A stretch of 9,650 nucleotides of DNA from Acidimicrobium sp. UBA3029 (lineage in GTDB: Bacteria > Actinomycetota > Acidimicrobiia > Acidimicrobiales > Ilumatobacteraceae), in NCBI GenBank assembly GCA_002367695.1, contig DFDK01000016.1, positions 1 through 9,650 on the forward strand, in the 5' to 3' direction. Below the pieces are notes generated by a model. It ran no database searches. It was not told the origin of the DNA and saw only the letters and a program-made list of their open reading frames with translations. Both the position numbers and the translations under genes were made by a program. Shown piece after piece: positions 1 to 5,953 of the stretch (positions within the stretch are counted from its first letter, which is position 1; each line of letters opens with the position of its first letter).

Positions 1-169
1 GTCGACGGTGTATATCTACCGGGATGGATTGCTTGTCAAGGTGGTTCCTTCAGCAGCAGCGCAGTCCATCAAGATCGCTAGAAATAAGGTTGGAAAGTCG
101 TCATTCCAAATCCTGATTGTAGATAAAAACGGCAAAATTTCCATCAGCAAAAAGTCCACCGTGCGAGTA
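1..169 (+). repeat. Long direct repeat, copy 1
   Basis: About 169 nt that recur at 340-508 with roughly 8 mismatches by eye (about 95% identity). The copy is in frame within the repeat protein and encodes one beta-rich module. The left end may extend beyond the window. Confidence 0.9.
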
Positions 170-526
170 ACGGTTGCTGCACCAATCGTTGCTCTTAGCA
201 AGGTGCTACCTGGAAGTGACATCGTCAATCAAGTTCTTGGCTCGAGCATTCCAAAAGTCGCGTTACGAGCTGTGGTTATTCGATCGTCGAGCAAAGTCGT
301 CGGAAACAACGTTGTGCTCAAAGTAACTGCACCTGCTCGGTCGAAGGTGTATATCTACCGGGATGGATTGCTTGTCAAAGTGGTTCCTGCAACAGCAGCG
401 CAGTCCATCAAGATCGCTAAAAATAAGGTTGGAAAGTCGTCATTCCAAATCCTGATTGTGGATAAAAACGGCAAAATTTCCATCAGTAAAAAGTCCACTG
501 TGCGAGTACGGAAGGCCAGCAAGTAA
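2..526 (+). CDS. C-terminal part of a repeat-containing, probably extracytoplasmic protein (5' end outside window)
   Basis: The frame is open to the left edge, so this is the last 174 residues of a longer protein. It carries two copies of a module beginning VYIYRDGLLVKVVP and running to KKSTVRV, about 54 residues each, starting near residues 3 and 116 of the visible part (period 113 residues). Between them lies a valine- and serine-rich linker containing NNVVLKVTAPARSK. The alternating hydrophobic/polar pattern and the scarcity of cysteine look like Ig-like or fibronectin-like beta-sandwich repeats of bacterial surface or secreted proteins; that is inference from pattern, not a recognised family. 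The visible protein is very basic (many K and R) and ends RKASK, with no anchor such as LPXTG or a membrane helix. The stop codon TAA at 524-526 doubles as the start of a predicted -10 element for the next gene. Function unknown. Confidence 0.75.
   Translation, partial: STVYIYRDGLLVKVVPSAAAQSIKIARNKVGKSSFQILIVDKNGKISISKKSTVRVTVAAPIVALSKVLPGSDIVNQVLGSSIPKVALRAVVIRSSSKVVGNNVVLKVTAPARSKVYIYRDGLLVKVVPATAAQSIKIAKNKVGKSSFQILIVDKNGKISISKKSTVRVRKASK
340..508 (+). repeat. Long direct repeat, copy 2
   Basis: Second copy of the unit at 1-169, offset by exactly 339 nt (113 codons), so the reading frame is preserved. About half the differences are silent (aag/aaa, gta/gtg, agc/agt, acc/act); the others change T to K, S to A, A to T and R to K. 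Similarity stops abruptly after the shared gtgcgagta, where the protein runs to its C-terminus. Confidence 0.9.
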
Positions 527-529
527 CCT
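524..529 (+). promoter_or_regulatory. Predicted -10 element (TAACCT) of a leaderless promoter for the AAA+ gene
   Basis: TAACCT fits the actinobacterial TANNNT -10 consensus. With its last base at -7, transcription would begin at 536, the A of the ATG. No Shine-Dalgarno sequence lies in the 9 nt between genes. The element overlaps the TAA stop of the upstream gene. No convincing -35 is visible; the upstream DNA is the coding repeat. Confidence 0.45.
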
Positions 530-535
530 CCGCGC

Positions 536-1963
536 ATGGCTCATGTGCATACACCTCCAGCAAATCTTCCCCTCACGATTGGCGCATTGCGTGCATCTGG
601 GTGGCAATCATTTCCGGTCAAAGAAGAGTTACGACGCAATGCAGTCAAGCGCATTGCCGCAGGCCTTCCATTATTTGAAGGTGTACTGGGTTACGAAGAC
701 ACGGTGATGCCACAACTCGAAAATGCGTTGCTCGCAGGTCACGACGTCATTTTCCTTGGAGAGCGCGGCCAGGCAAAGACGCGCATCATTCGATCGCTCA
801 CCGGTTTGTTGGATGATTGGATGCCAATAATTTCGGGTAGCGAGATCAATGATGATCCATACAACGCGGTGTCGCGACATGCACGCGAGTTGGTAGCTGC
901 GCATGGTGAAGATACACCCATTGCGTGGGTGCACTCGAGCGATCGATACGGAGAAAAACTTGCCACCCCAGACACGTCTGTCTCAGACTTGATCGGCGAA
1001 GTCGACCCGATCAAGGTTGCTGAAGGTCGCTATTTGTCGGATGAACTCACGATTCATTACGGTCTCGTGCCGCGAACCAACCGCGGTATTTTTGCTATCA
1101 ACGAATTGCCAGACTTGGCCGAGCGTATTCAAGTTGGTTTGCTCAATGTGCTCGAAGAGCGCGACGTACAGATTCGTGGCTACAAAATCCGGTTGCCACT
1201 TGATGTAATGCTCGTGGCTTCTGCGAACCCCGAGGACTACACCAATCGTGGCCGCATGATTACGCCGCTCAAGGACCGTTTCGGCAGCCAAATTCGCACT
1301 CATTACCCACTCGAAGTCTCAACCGAAATGGAAATTGTGCGTCAGGAAGCACGTTCTTCATCAATTGGCGATGTGCATGTGCAGTGGCCAGAATTTATGG
1401 AAGAGATCATCACGACAATCAGTCATGTTGCTCGCTCGAGTTCGCAAGTCAACCAGCGCAGCGGTGTGAGCGTGCGTTTGTCGGTCAGCAATTACGAGAC
1501 TTTGGCCGCAAATGCAGTCCGCCGCGCACTTCGTGTTGGTGAAACCGAAGTTGCGCCGCGCGTGAGCGATCTTGCTGCGCTTGCTGCTTCAACTTCGGGC
1601 AAGATTGAAATTGAAAGCATGGAAGAGGGACGCGAGTCTCAGATCCTGGAAAATTTTGTCAAAGCGGCCGTATTACAAGTGTTCAAAAAACGGGTTTCCT
1701 CAGCAAAAATCGGCGAAGTAATTGCTTTGTTCGAGGGCGGTGTGATCGCCCATGCAGGAGAAGACATCGCATCCGCTCAATATGTTGAACTCTTCAACCA
1801 AGTTCCGCCACTTCGTGAACTTGTTGTAGCCGCAGTTGGCAACACAGAGTCTGTTGCTCAAATTGCAAGCGGTGTTGAGTTTGTCTTGGAAGGCTTACAC
1901 CTTTCAAAGCGCCTCAACAAAGACGAATCTGGTTCGCGTGCAACGTATCGTTCGCGTACGTAA
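536..1963 (+). CDS. BchI/MoxR-type AAA+ ATPase (magnesium-chelatase subunit I-like)
   Basis: 475 residues, similar to the actinobacterial 'magnesium chelatase' ATPases that pair with a VWA protein (I recall Rv0958, about 459 residues). Walker A is GERGQAKT at residues 75-82, the GxxGxAKT form typical of MoxR/ChlI proteins. Walker B is FAINE ending at N189-E190, where Asn replaces the usual Asp; as I remember it this is shared by the family. The sensor-1 region follows with ASANPEDYTNRGR (N231), then PLKDRFG with a likely arginine finger, and a helical C-terminal domain. Expected role: a cytoplasmic hexameric ATPase that remodels a client with the VWA protein at 2633-4657, as BchI does with BchD. 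A true chlorophyll role is unlikely because no BchH or pigment gene is nearby. The client is unknown. The ATG is supported by TAACCT placed for a leaderless start. The end faces a convergent cyclase gene 53 nt away. Confidence 0.88.
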   Translation: MAHVHTPPANLPLTIGALRASGWQSFPVKEELRRNAVKRIAAGLPLFEGVLGYEDTVMPQLENALLAGHDVIFLGERGQAKTRIIRSLTGLLDDWMPIISGSEINDDPYNAVSRHARELVAAHGEDTPIAWVHSSDRYGEKLATPDTSVSDLIGEVDPIKVAEGRYLSDELTIHYGLVPRTNRGIFAINELPDLAERIQVGLLNVLEERDVQIRGYKIRLPLDVMLVASANPEDYTNRGRMITPLKDRFGSQIRTHYPLEVSTEMEIVRQEARSSSIGDVHVQWPEFMEEIITTISHVARSSSQVNQRSGVSVRLSVSNYETLAANAVRRALRVGETEVAPRVSDLAALAASTSGKIEIESMEEGRESQILENFVKAAVLQVFKKRVSSAKIGEVIALFEGGVIAHAGEDIASAQYVELFNQVPPLRELVVAAVGNTESVAQIASGVEFVLEGLHLSKRLNKDESGSRATYRSRT

Positions 1964-1974
1964 CGTCCAGAAGA

Positions 1975-1995
1975 AAACGTTTAGAAAAAACGTTT
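1975..1995. terminator. Weak AT-rich hairpin between convergent genes, possible bidirectional terminator
   Basis: AAACGTTT at 1975-1982 and again at 1988-1995, separated by AGAAA. The unit is self-complementary, so the two copies can form an 8-bp stem with a 5-nt loop. It lies between the stops of the AAA+ gene (1963) and the cyclase gene (2017). The stem has only two G-C pairs and there is no clear T-run directly after it on the plus strand, so termination is uncertain. A second small inverted repeat, TTCGTT-AGCC-AACGAA (2013-2028), overlaps the cyclase stop codon. Confidence 0.3.
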
Positions 1996-2016
1996 AATCA
2001 ACAAAGTACGAATTCG

Positions 2017-2568
2017 TTAGCCAACGAACGGCGAACGAGTCCAAAAATCGTTGATGTCGTAACGACCGTCGATTAATGGTTCGCCTGCGAGTGACACAAC
2101 TTCAATCGGCTTGGAAAAACCTGGCAATTTGACTGCTGCATGTGGCACAGAAAATACGCCAACAGGCAAATTTGTGGCCTGGTCTGCTGGTATCAATGTT
2201 CCAATACCAACTGCTGCGTCGCACAAACGCGCCGCCAAGTTTGGTGCGTTTCCGATGTAGTCCTGGCCCTCAAACAACATGGTGTCGCCAGTGGCGATAC
2301 CGATTCGTAAAGAAAGTGGCGCACAAGCGGTGACTGCATGGCGCTGCAGTTCGAGCGCAAACGTGATGCCGTCCAATGCTTCCACTGCGACCGCCATCAG
2401 CCCGTCGCCCAGGTACTTGTCGATGCGCACGCCTTGGTGCGAACCAACGGCTCGAGCAACCCCACGAAACTGGGTAAGTAGTTGTGCCGCTGCGCCGTCG
2501 CCAAAACTCTCGGTGTAATTGGTGAACCCTGAGAGGTCAACGAAAATGAACGTTCTTCCAAAGCGCAT
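2017..2568 (-). CDS. Single-domain class III adenylate/guanylate cyclase
   Basis: 183 residues, essentially one cyclase homology domain with no membrane or sensor region. The key catalytic positions are present: metal-binding D11 (FVDLSGFT) and D55 (KYLGDG), lysine K51 and aspartate D103 where adenine-specifying residues sit (K-x-x-G-D; DYIGN), and the transition-state pair N110 and R114 (NLAAR). The Lys/Asp pair favours ATP and hence cAMP as product; this is inference from class III cyclase knowledge. All residues on one chain imply an active homodimer. The roughly 30 C-terminal residues (ending DFWTRSPFVG) lie outside the core and I do not recognise them. The gene sits inverted between the AAA+ and VWA genes that normally neighbour each other. 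The start is ATG at 2566-2568 with a weak GAGG six bases upstream. No cAMP-binding effector is in the window. Confidence 0.85.
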   Translation of the reverse strand: MRFGRTFIFVDLSGFTNYTESFGDGAAAQLLTQFRGVARAVGSHQGVRIDKYLGDGLMAVAVEALDGITFALELQRHAVTACAPLSLRIGIATGDTMLFEGQDYIGNAPNLAARLCDAAVGIGTLIPADQATNLPVGVFSVPHAAVKLPGFSKPIEVVSLAGEPLIDGRYDINDFWTRSPFVG

Positions 2569-2620
2569 ACTGAGCCTCAGCCTAGGGGTGTGACCGATGT
2601 CTTGCCACAGTGGTTAGCAC

Positions 2621-2626
2621 TAATAT
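2621..2626 (+). promoter_or_regulatory. Predicted -10 element (TAATAT) of a leaderless promoter for the VWA gene
   Basis: TAATAT is close to the TATAAT consensus. Placed at -12 to -7 it puts +1 at 2633, exactly the A of the VWA gene's ATG. No Shine-Dalgarno is present in attcggtc. TTGCCA at 2602-2607 resembles a -35 but the spacer would be only 13 nt, so the -35 is unresolved. The 64-nt gap is shared with the divergent cyclase gene. Confidence 0.55.
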
Positions 2627-2632
2627 TCGGTC

Positions 2633-4657
2633 ATGCCATCGCAGTTCACTTATTCGCGTTGGGACGGCTCGCAACGAGGGTTCGACCTCGATGCAGAAGG
2701 TCTCCTGGGTGAGCTCGCTGATGATTTGTTGTACCACGGCGATGTCAACAGCGCGTTGCGCAAGCTCATGCAAGATGGAATGCGCGACATGAACGGCGAC
2801 CGCATCGCGGGAATGCGCGAATTGATGGAACGCCTGCGCGAAAAACGTGAATCAATTCAAGAGCGCGGAGATCTTGGCGGGGTGTTTTCGGAGATTGCAG
2901 ACGAACTTAACGATGTCGTTGACGAAGAACGTCATGCGATTGAAAACTACACCACTGAAGCAAAGAACTCTGGTGATCAGCGCCGAGCAGAAATGGCAGA
3001 GCAGTCTGCAATGGAGCGCAATTTTCGTCTTGACATGTTGCCTGCAGACTTGGCGGGCAAGATTGCCGAACTTCAGCACTATGACTTTCAATCAAAACAA
3101 GCTCAACTGCGTTTTGAACAGTTGATCGAGAAGTTGCGCGAGCAATTGATGCAACAGCATCTCGACCAGATGTCTGGAGAGATGCAGAAACTCACTCCGG
3201 CCGACATGCAGCGAATGAAAGACATGATGGCCGAACTCAATGCAATGCTTGAGCGTCGTCAGCATGGCGAAGATCCCAAATTCGAAGAATTCATGAAAAA
3301 TTTCGGTGACTTTTTTCCTGAGAACCCAGAAACTCTCGACGAATTGCTTGAGATCATGGCGCAACGCATGGCTGCTGCTCAGGCAATGCTCAATTCGATG
3401 TCTCCCGAGCAACGTGCACAGTTGCAACATCTCTCTGAACAACTTCTTGAAGACATGGATTTGCGTTGGCAGATGGATCAGTTGTCGAAAAATTTGCAAT
3501 CAATGTTTCCGCAGGCCGGATGGCAAAAAAGTTATGACTTTTCGGGCCAAGACCCACTCGGTTTTGCCGAGGCAATGCAGTCGATGCAAGAGCTGTCAGA
3601 GCTGGATCAGCTTGAAAACCTGATGAAAAATGCTGCAAACCCTGCTGCTTTGGCCGAGGCAGATCTGGACAGAGTGCGGGATCTACTGGGTGAGGACTCC
3701 GCGAAATCACTCGAGAAACTGTCGCAACTCACCCAGATGATGAAGGATGCAGGGCTGATCGATCAGTCGGATGGGCGCCTACAACTCACGCCTTGGGGCA
3801 TCAGACAACTTGGTGCGAAGGCACTGCAAGATCTGTTTGGCAATTTGTCGAAAGACATGATTGGTCAACATCAGATCGACAAGATTGGAACCGGCCACGA
3901 ACGCGCAAATGACACCAAGCCCTACGAGTTTGGTGACTCATTTCGACTTGATCTTCATGGCACCTTGCGCAATGCATTGCGTCGCGGTGGACCGGGATTG
4001 CCGATCAAACTTTCGCAAGATGATTTTGAGATCGAACGAATGGAACATTCAACGAGATCGTCGACAGTGTTACTGCTCGATCTCTCGTTGTCGATGCCAA
4101 TGCGCGACAATTTTTTGCCTGCCAAAAAGGTGGCTATGGCCCTTCATCACCTGATTTCTTCGCAGTTTCCAAGGGATTATCTGGGTGTTGTTGGGTTTGG
4201 CGCAACAGCCCGCGAGCTGGCCGCTGAGCGCATTCCGGAAGTGAGTTGGGACTTTTCGTATGGCACAAATATGCATCACGCATTCACCTTGGCACGCAAG
4301 TTGCTCGCACGCCAGACGGGCAACAAACAGATCATCATGATCACCGATGGTGAGCCAACTGCGCATGTGATGTCATCTGGCGAGATATTTTTCAATTATC
4401 CACCAGTTCAAGAGACAGTCGAGATGACTCTTCGTGAGGCATTGCGATGCACAAAAGAAGCAATCCGGATCAACACGTTTATGTTGGACGCCGACAATGG
4501 TTTGCGACATTTCATCGAACAATTAACCAAAATCAACGGAGGACGTGCATTTTTTACGTCTCCCGAAACCCTTGGTGACTATGTCTTAATTGATTATTTG
4601 GAACATAAACGTAATATTTCGCGCGGACGATCGGCGAGTGCAACTTCGCAACGGTGA
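2633..4657 (+). CDS. VWA-domain protein with long helical N-terminal region, partner of the AAA+ ATPase
   Basis: 674 residues. The N-terminal half or more (about residues 25-400) is strongly helical, rich in Met, Gln, Glu and Leu, and likely forms coiled coils (for example EQLIEKLREQLMQQHLDQM). The C-terminal third is a von Willebrand factor A domain with a complete MIDAS: D483-L-S485-L-S487, T545 in YGTNMHH, and D572 in ITDGEP. A metal-dependent client or partner contact is therefore expected. Length and architecture match the VWA protein that follows the BchI-like ATPase in other actinobacteria (I recall Rv0959, about 672 residues). By analogy with BchI-BchD and MoxR-VWA pairs it would link the ATPase to a substrate; the substrate is not known. 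There is no signal peptide or membrane helix, so it is cytoplasmic. Start choice: ATG with TAATAT seven bases before it and no ribosome-binding site. whiB follows 161 nt later on the same strand. Confidence 0.85.
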   Translation: MPSQFTYSRWDGSQRGFDLDAEGLLGELADDLLYHGDVNSALRKLMQDGMRDMNGDRIAGMRELMERLREKRESIQERGDLGGVFSEIADELNDVVDEERHAIENYTTEAKNSGDQRRAEMAEQSAMERNFRLDMLPADLAGKIAELQHYDFQSKQAQLRFEQLIEKLREQLMQQHLDQMSGEMQKLTPADMQRMKDMMAELNAMLERRQHGEDPKFEEFMKNFGDFFPENPETLDELLEIMAQRMAAAQAMLNSMSPEQRAQLQHLSEQLLEDMDLRWQMDQLSKNLQSMFPQAGWQKSYDFSGQDPLGFAEAMQSMQELSELDQLENLMKNAANPAALAEADLDRVRDLLGEDSAKSLEKLSQLTQMMKDAGLIDQSDGRLQLTPWGIRQLGAKALQDLFGNLSKDMIGQHQIDKIGTGHERANDTKPYEFGDSFRLDLHGTLRNALRRGGPGLPIKLSQDDFEIERMEHSTRSSTVLLLDLSLSMPMRDNFLPAKKVAMALHHLISSQFPRDYLGVVGFGATARELAAERIPEVSWDFSYGTNMHHAFTLARKLLARQTGNKQIIMITDGEPTAHVMSSGEIFFNYPPVQETVEMTLREALRCTKEAIRINTFMLDADNGLRHFIEQLTKINGGRAFFTSPETLGDYVLIDYLEHKRNISRGRSASATSQR

Positions 4658-4690
4658 TGATCGAAGTTTGTGATAAAAAATCTGAGACGA

Positions 4691-4720
4691 GCCAATTTTT
4701 TCAAATATTTGCAATTTGGC
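4691..4720. repeat. Imperfect inverted repeat GCCAA...TTGGC containing the palindrome CAAATATTTG
   Basis: GCCAA (4691-4695) pairs with TTGGC (4716-4720), with two further A-T pairs inside. The centre holds a perfect 10-bp palindrome CAAATATTTG at 4702-4711. It lies 34 nt after the VWA stop and just upstream of the TTGACA of whiB. It could be a weak terminator for the VWA gene or an operator for the whiB promoter; the sequence does not decide between these. Confidence 0.35.
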
Positions 4721-4727
4721 TTTGAAT

Positions 4728-4754
4728 TTGACAGAATGACACCGTTGTAATTAT
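4728..4754 (+). promoter_or_regulatory. Predicted promoter of the WhiB gene
   Basis: A perfect TTGACA -35 stands at 4728-4733, followed by an AT-rich -10 region TAATTAT at 4748-4754. The best hexamer match, AATTAT, gives a 15-nt spacer; TTATCT at 4751 gives 17 nt but a poorer hexamer. Either way transcription would begin near 4760, leaving a leader of about 60 nt before the GTG at 4819. Confidence 0.45.
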
Positions 4755-4805
4755 CTCGGTGCAGGCGCGCTCTCGCGACTGTCTCCGAGTCCATCAGAAG
4801 TCAAC

Positions 4806-4810
4806 GGAGG
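4806..4810 (+). promoter_or_regulatory. Shine-Dalgarno sequence (GGAGG) that fixes the WhiB start
   Basis: GGAGG is followed by eight bases and then GTG at 4819-4821. This is the strongest ribosome-binding site in the window. It selects this GTG over the in-frame GTG at 4759, which has no such site and would add 20 residues absent from typical WhiB proteins. Confidence 0.8.
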
Positions 4811-4818
4811 CAAGTTAC

Positions 4819-5094
4819 GTGGAAGATGAACAAATAGCGCTGAGCGCAGACCGAGCCTGGCAAGATCAAGCCAACTGTCTCGGCGTCGACCCAGACTTGT
4901 TCTTTCCAGAACGTGGAGCATCAACCCGCGAGGCTAAAGAAGTCTGCCGCGGTTGCGTAGTGCGCAACGATTGTCTCGAGTATGCGCTCGACAATGGCGA
5001 GAAGTTTGGTATCTGGGGCGGTTTATCTGAGCGTGAGCGTCGTCGCTTGCGTCGTCAGCGTGCTCAATCAAGTCGCACTATCGCCACTGCGTAA
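4819..5094 (+). CDS. whiB: WhiB-family iron-sulfur transcriptional regulator, WhiB2/WhmD-like
   Basis: 91 residues from the GTG selected by GGAGG, a normal WhiB length. Four cysteines, C20, C43, C46 and C52, are spaced C-x22-C-x2-C-x5-C and would hold a [4Fe-4S] cluster. The surrounding text (ADRAWQDQANC, DPDLFFPERGASTREAKEVC, CLEYAL) is textbook WhiB. The GIWGGLSE turn at 64-71 is followed by the basic DNA-binding tail RERRRLRRQR. The FFPERG-STREAK form and strict GIWGG resemble the WhiB2/WhmD subgroup, linked to septation and cell division in mycobacteria and Streptomyces; subgroup assignment is from memory of those sequences. WhiB proteins usually act by binding the primary sigma factor. 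The gene has its own promoter and a leader of about 60 nt. It ends directly against the convergent formiminotransferase gene (TAA|TTA) with no terminator. Confidence 0.93.
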   Translation: MEDEQIALSADRAWQDQANCLGVDPDLFFPERGASTREAKEVCRGCVVRNDCLEYALDNGEKFGIWGGLSERERRRLRRQRAQSSRTIATA

Positions 5095-5895
5095 TTAACT
5101 CGTAAGTTTGCGGTTTCGCCCAGCCATCGTTGACTCAATAGTTTTTTCAGCGCTCAAATTAAGTTCGTTCCATCTGTTTCGCGGTATGTCGGCGAGTGCA
5201 CGAGCAGGCACCAAACCAACTAATTCGGCGCGGTCAATTGGTGCATGTTGAGCAACGATGTCGTACACCTGGAGTGGTCCAGTAACGGCGTAGTCGATCA
5301 GGTTGATGCTTACTTGAGCACTGCTGCCAACTTGTAACCCGAGTGTGCGCACCGAATCACTCCGCAAGAGCGCCGAAATTTGTTTAGCTTTTTCGAGCGT
5401 CGAGTCTTTAAGCCAAATGTTGTAGGCGATCAAAATCGGTCGCGCGCCAACACACATTGCTCCCGCTGTGGGGTGCGGCATCGCTGAGCCAAAGTCGGGG
5501 AGTAAGTCGATAAATGCGTGCTTGCGAATGTAGGGCAATGTGCGCTCTGGTCCATAGATAAAACATGGCACTCCAAGTTCGTCTGCTGCAAAGTGTGCAA
5601 ACTCGTTGCGCGCACGAATGGCATCTTCGAACGTGCTCGGCTCGAGAGCAACAAACGGCACCACATCAACAATTCCAACTCGTGGGTGCACGCCAGAGTG
5701 AGCACTGATGTTGAACATGTTGAGTGCTTCGCGCGCAAGCACTCGCGCGGGCGCTGTGCCTGCGAGTGTGAATACGCTCCGGTTGTGGTCTGCATCGCTG
5801 TGCAAGTCGAGCAAGTCCGCTCCCAATGCCGCAACGAGAGCAGCAAGCTTGTTGGGGTCTCCACCCTCACTGATGTTGATGACGCATTCCAGCAC
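5095..5895 (-). CDS. Glutamate formiminotransferase-type protein (FtcD N-terminal domain family)
   Basis: 266 residues, corresponding to the transferase domain of FtcD without the cyclodeaminase part. Family motifs appear in order: VINISEG (5-11, usually VPNFSEG), DADHNRSVFT (34-43), HSGVHPRVG with DVVPF (66-81, the conserved His region of the active site), and GARPILIAYN in the middle. The fold is two alpha/beta subdomains that bind a folate cofactor. The classical reaction moves the formimino group of formiminoglutamate to tetrahydrofolate at the end of histidine breakdown. Bacterial stand-alone members can also transfer formyl groups and dispose of 5-formyl-tetrahydrofolate. No hut gene is present, so the folate role is at least as likely; that is inference. 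It is somewhat shorter than the roughly 300-residue domain. The GTG start keeps the first motif; AGAAGGG lies immediately before it, closer than usual. It is divergent from tatA (58-nt gap) and convergent with whiB. Confidence 0.85.
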   Translation of the reverse strand: MLECVINISEGGDPNKLAALVAALGADLLDLHSDADHNRSVFTLAGTAPARVLAREALNMFNISAHSGVHPRVGIVDVVPFVALEPSTFEDAIRARNEFAHFAADELGVPCFIYGPERTLPYIRKHAFIDLLPDFGSAMPHPTAGAMCVGARPILIAYNIWLKDSTLEKAKQISALLRSDSVRTLGLQVGSSAQVSINLIDYAVTGPLQVYDIVAQHAPIDRAELVGLVPARALADIPRNRWNELNLSAEKTIESTMAGRNRKLTS

Positions 5896-5941
5896 CCCTT
5901 CTGCCTATCGGGCTGTTTGGAGTGGTTGCTACCTGCGGTGG

Positions 5942-5947
5942 TATATT
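5942..5947 (+). promoter_or_regulatory. Predicted -10 element (TATATT) of a leaderless tatA promoter
   Basis: TATATT at -12 to -7 puts +1 at 5954, the A of the tatA ATG. GGGCGC between them is not a Shine-Dalgarno sequence. TTTGGA/TTGGAG near 5916-5922 is a possible -35 with a long spacer (about 19-20 nt). The 58-nt gap also has to serve the divergent formiminotransferase gene. Confidence 0.5.
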
Positions 5948-5953
5948 GGGCGC

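Noticed and set aside
1..508. CRISPR array or transposon ends from the repeated sequence
   Set aside because: Only two long copies, in frame, coding, with 113-codon period; no short direct repeats with unique spacers and no terminal inverted repeats.
536..1963. True magnesium chelatase for chlorophyll synthesis
   Set aside because: The ATPase resembles BchI, but there is no BchH or other pigment gene, and this ATPase/VWA pair is common in non-photosynthetic actinobacteria.
1964..2632. Cyclase gene as a mobile-element insertion
   Set aside because: No flanking target duplication, terminal inverted repeats or transposase are visible around 1964-2016 or 2569-2632, and composition looks like its neighbours.
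4759..4818. GTG at 4759 as the WhiB start (20 extra residues)
   Set aside because: No ribosome-binding site, it falls at the predicted transcript start, and the added residues do not look like WhiB. GTG 4819 has GGAGG at ideal spacing.
5708..5953. N-terminal extension of TatA by 82 residues
   Set aside because: This is open frame antisense to the formiminotransferase. TatA proteins begin a few residues before the membrane helix, and a TATATT element points to ATG 5954.
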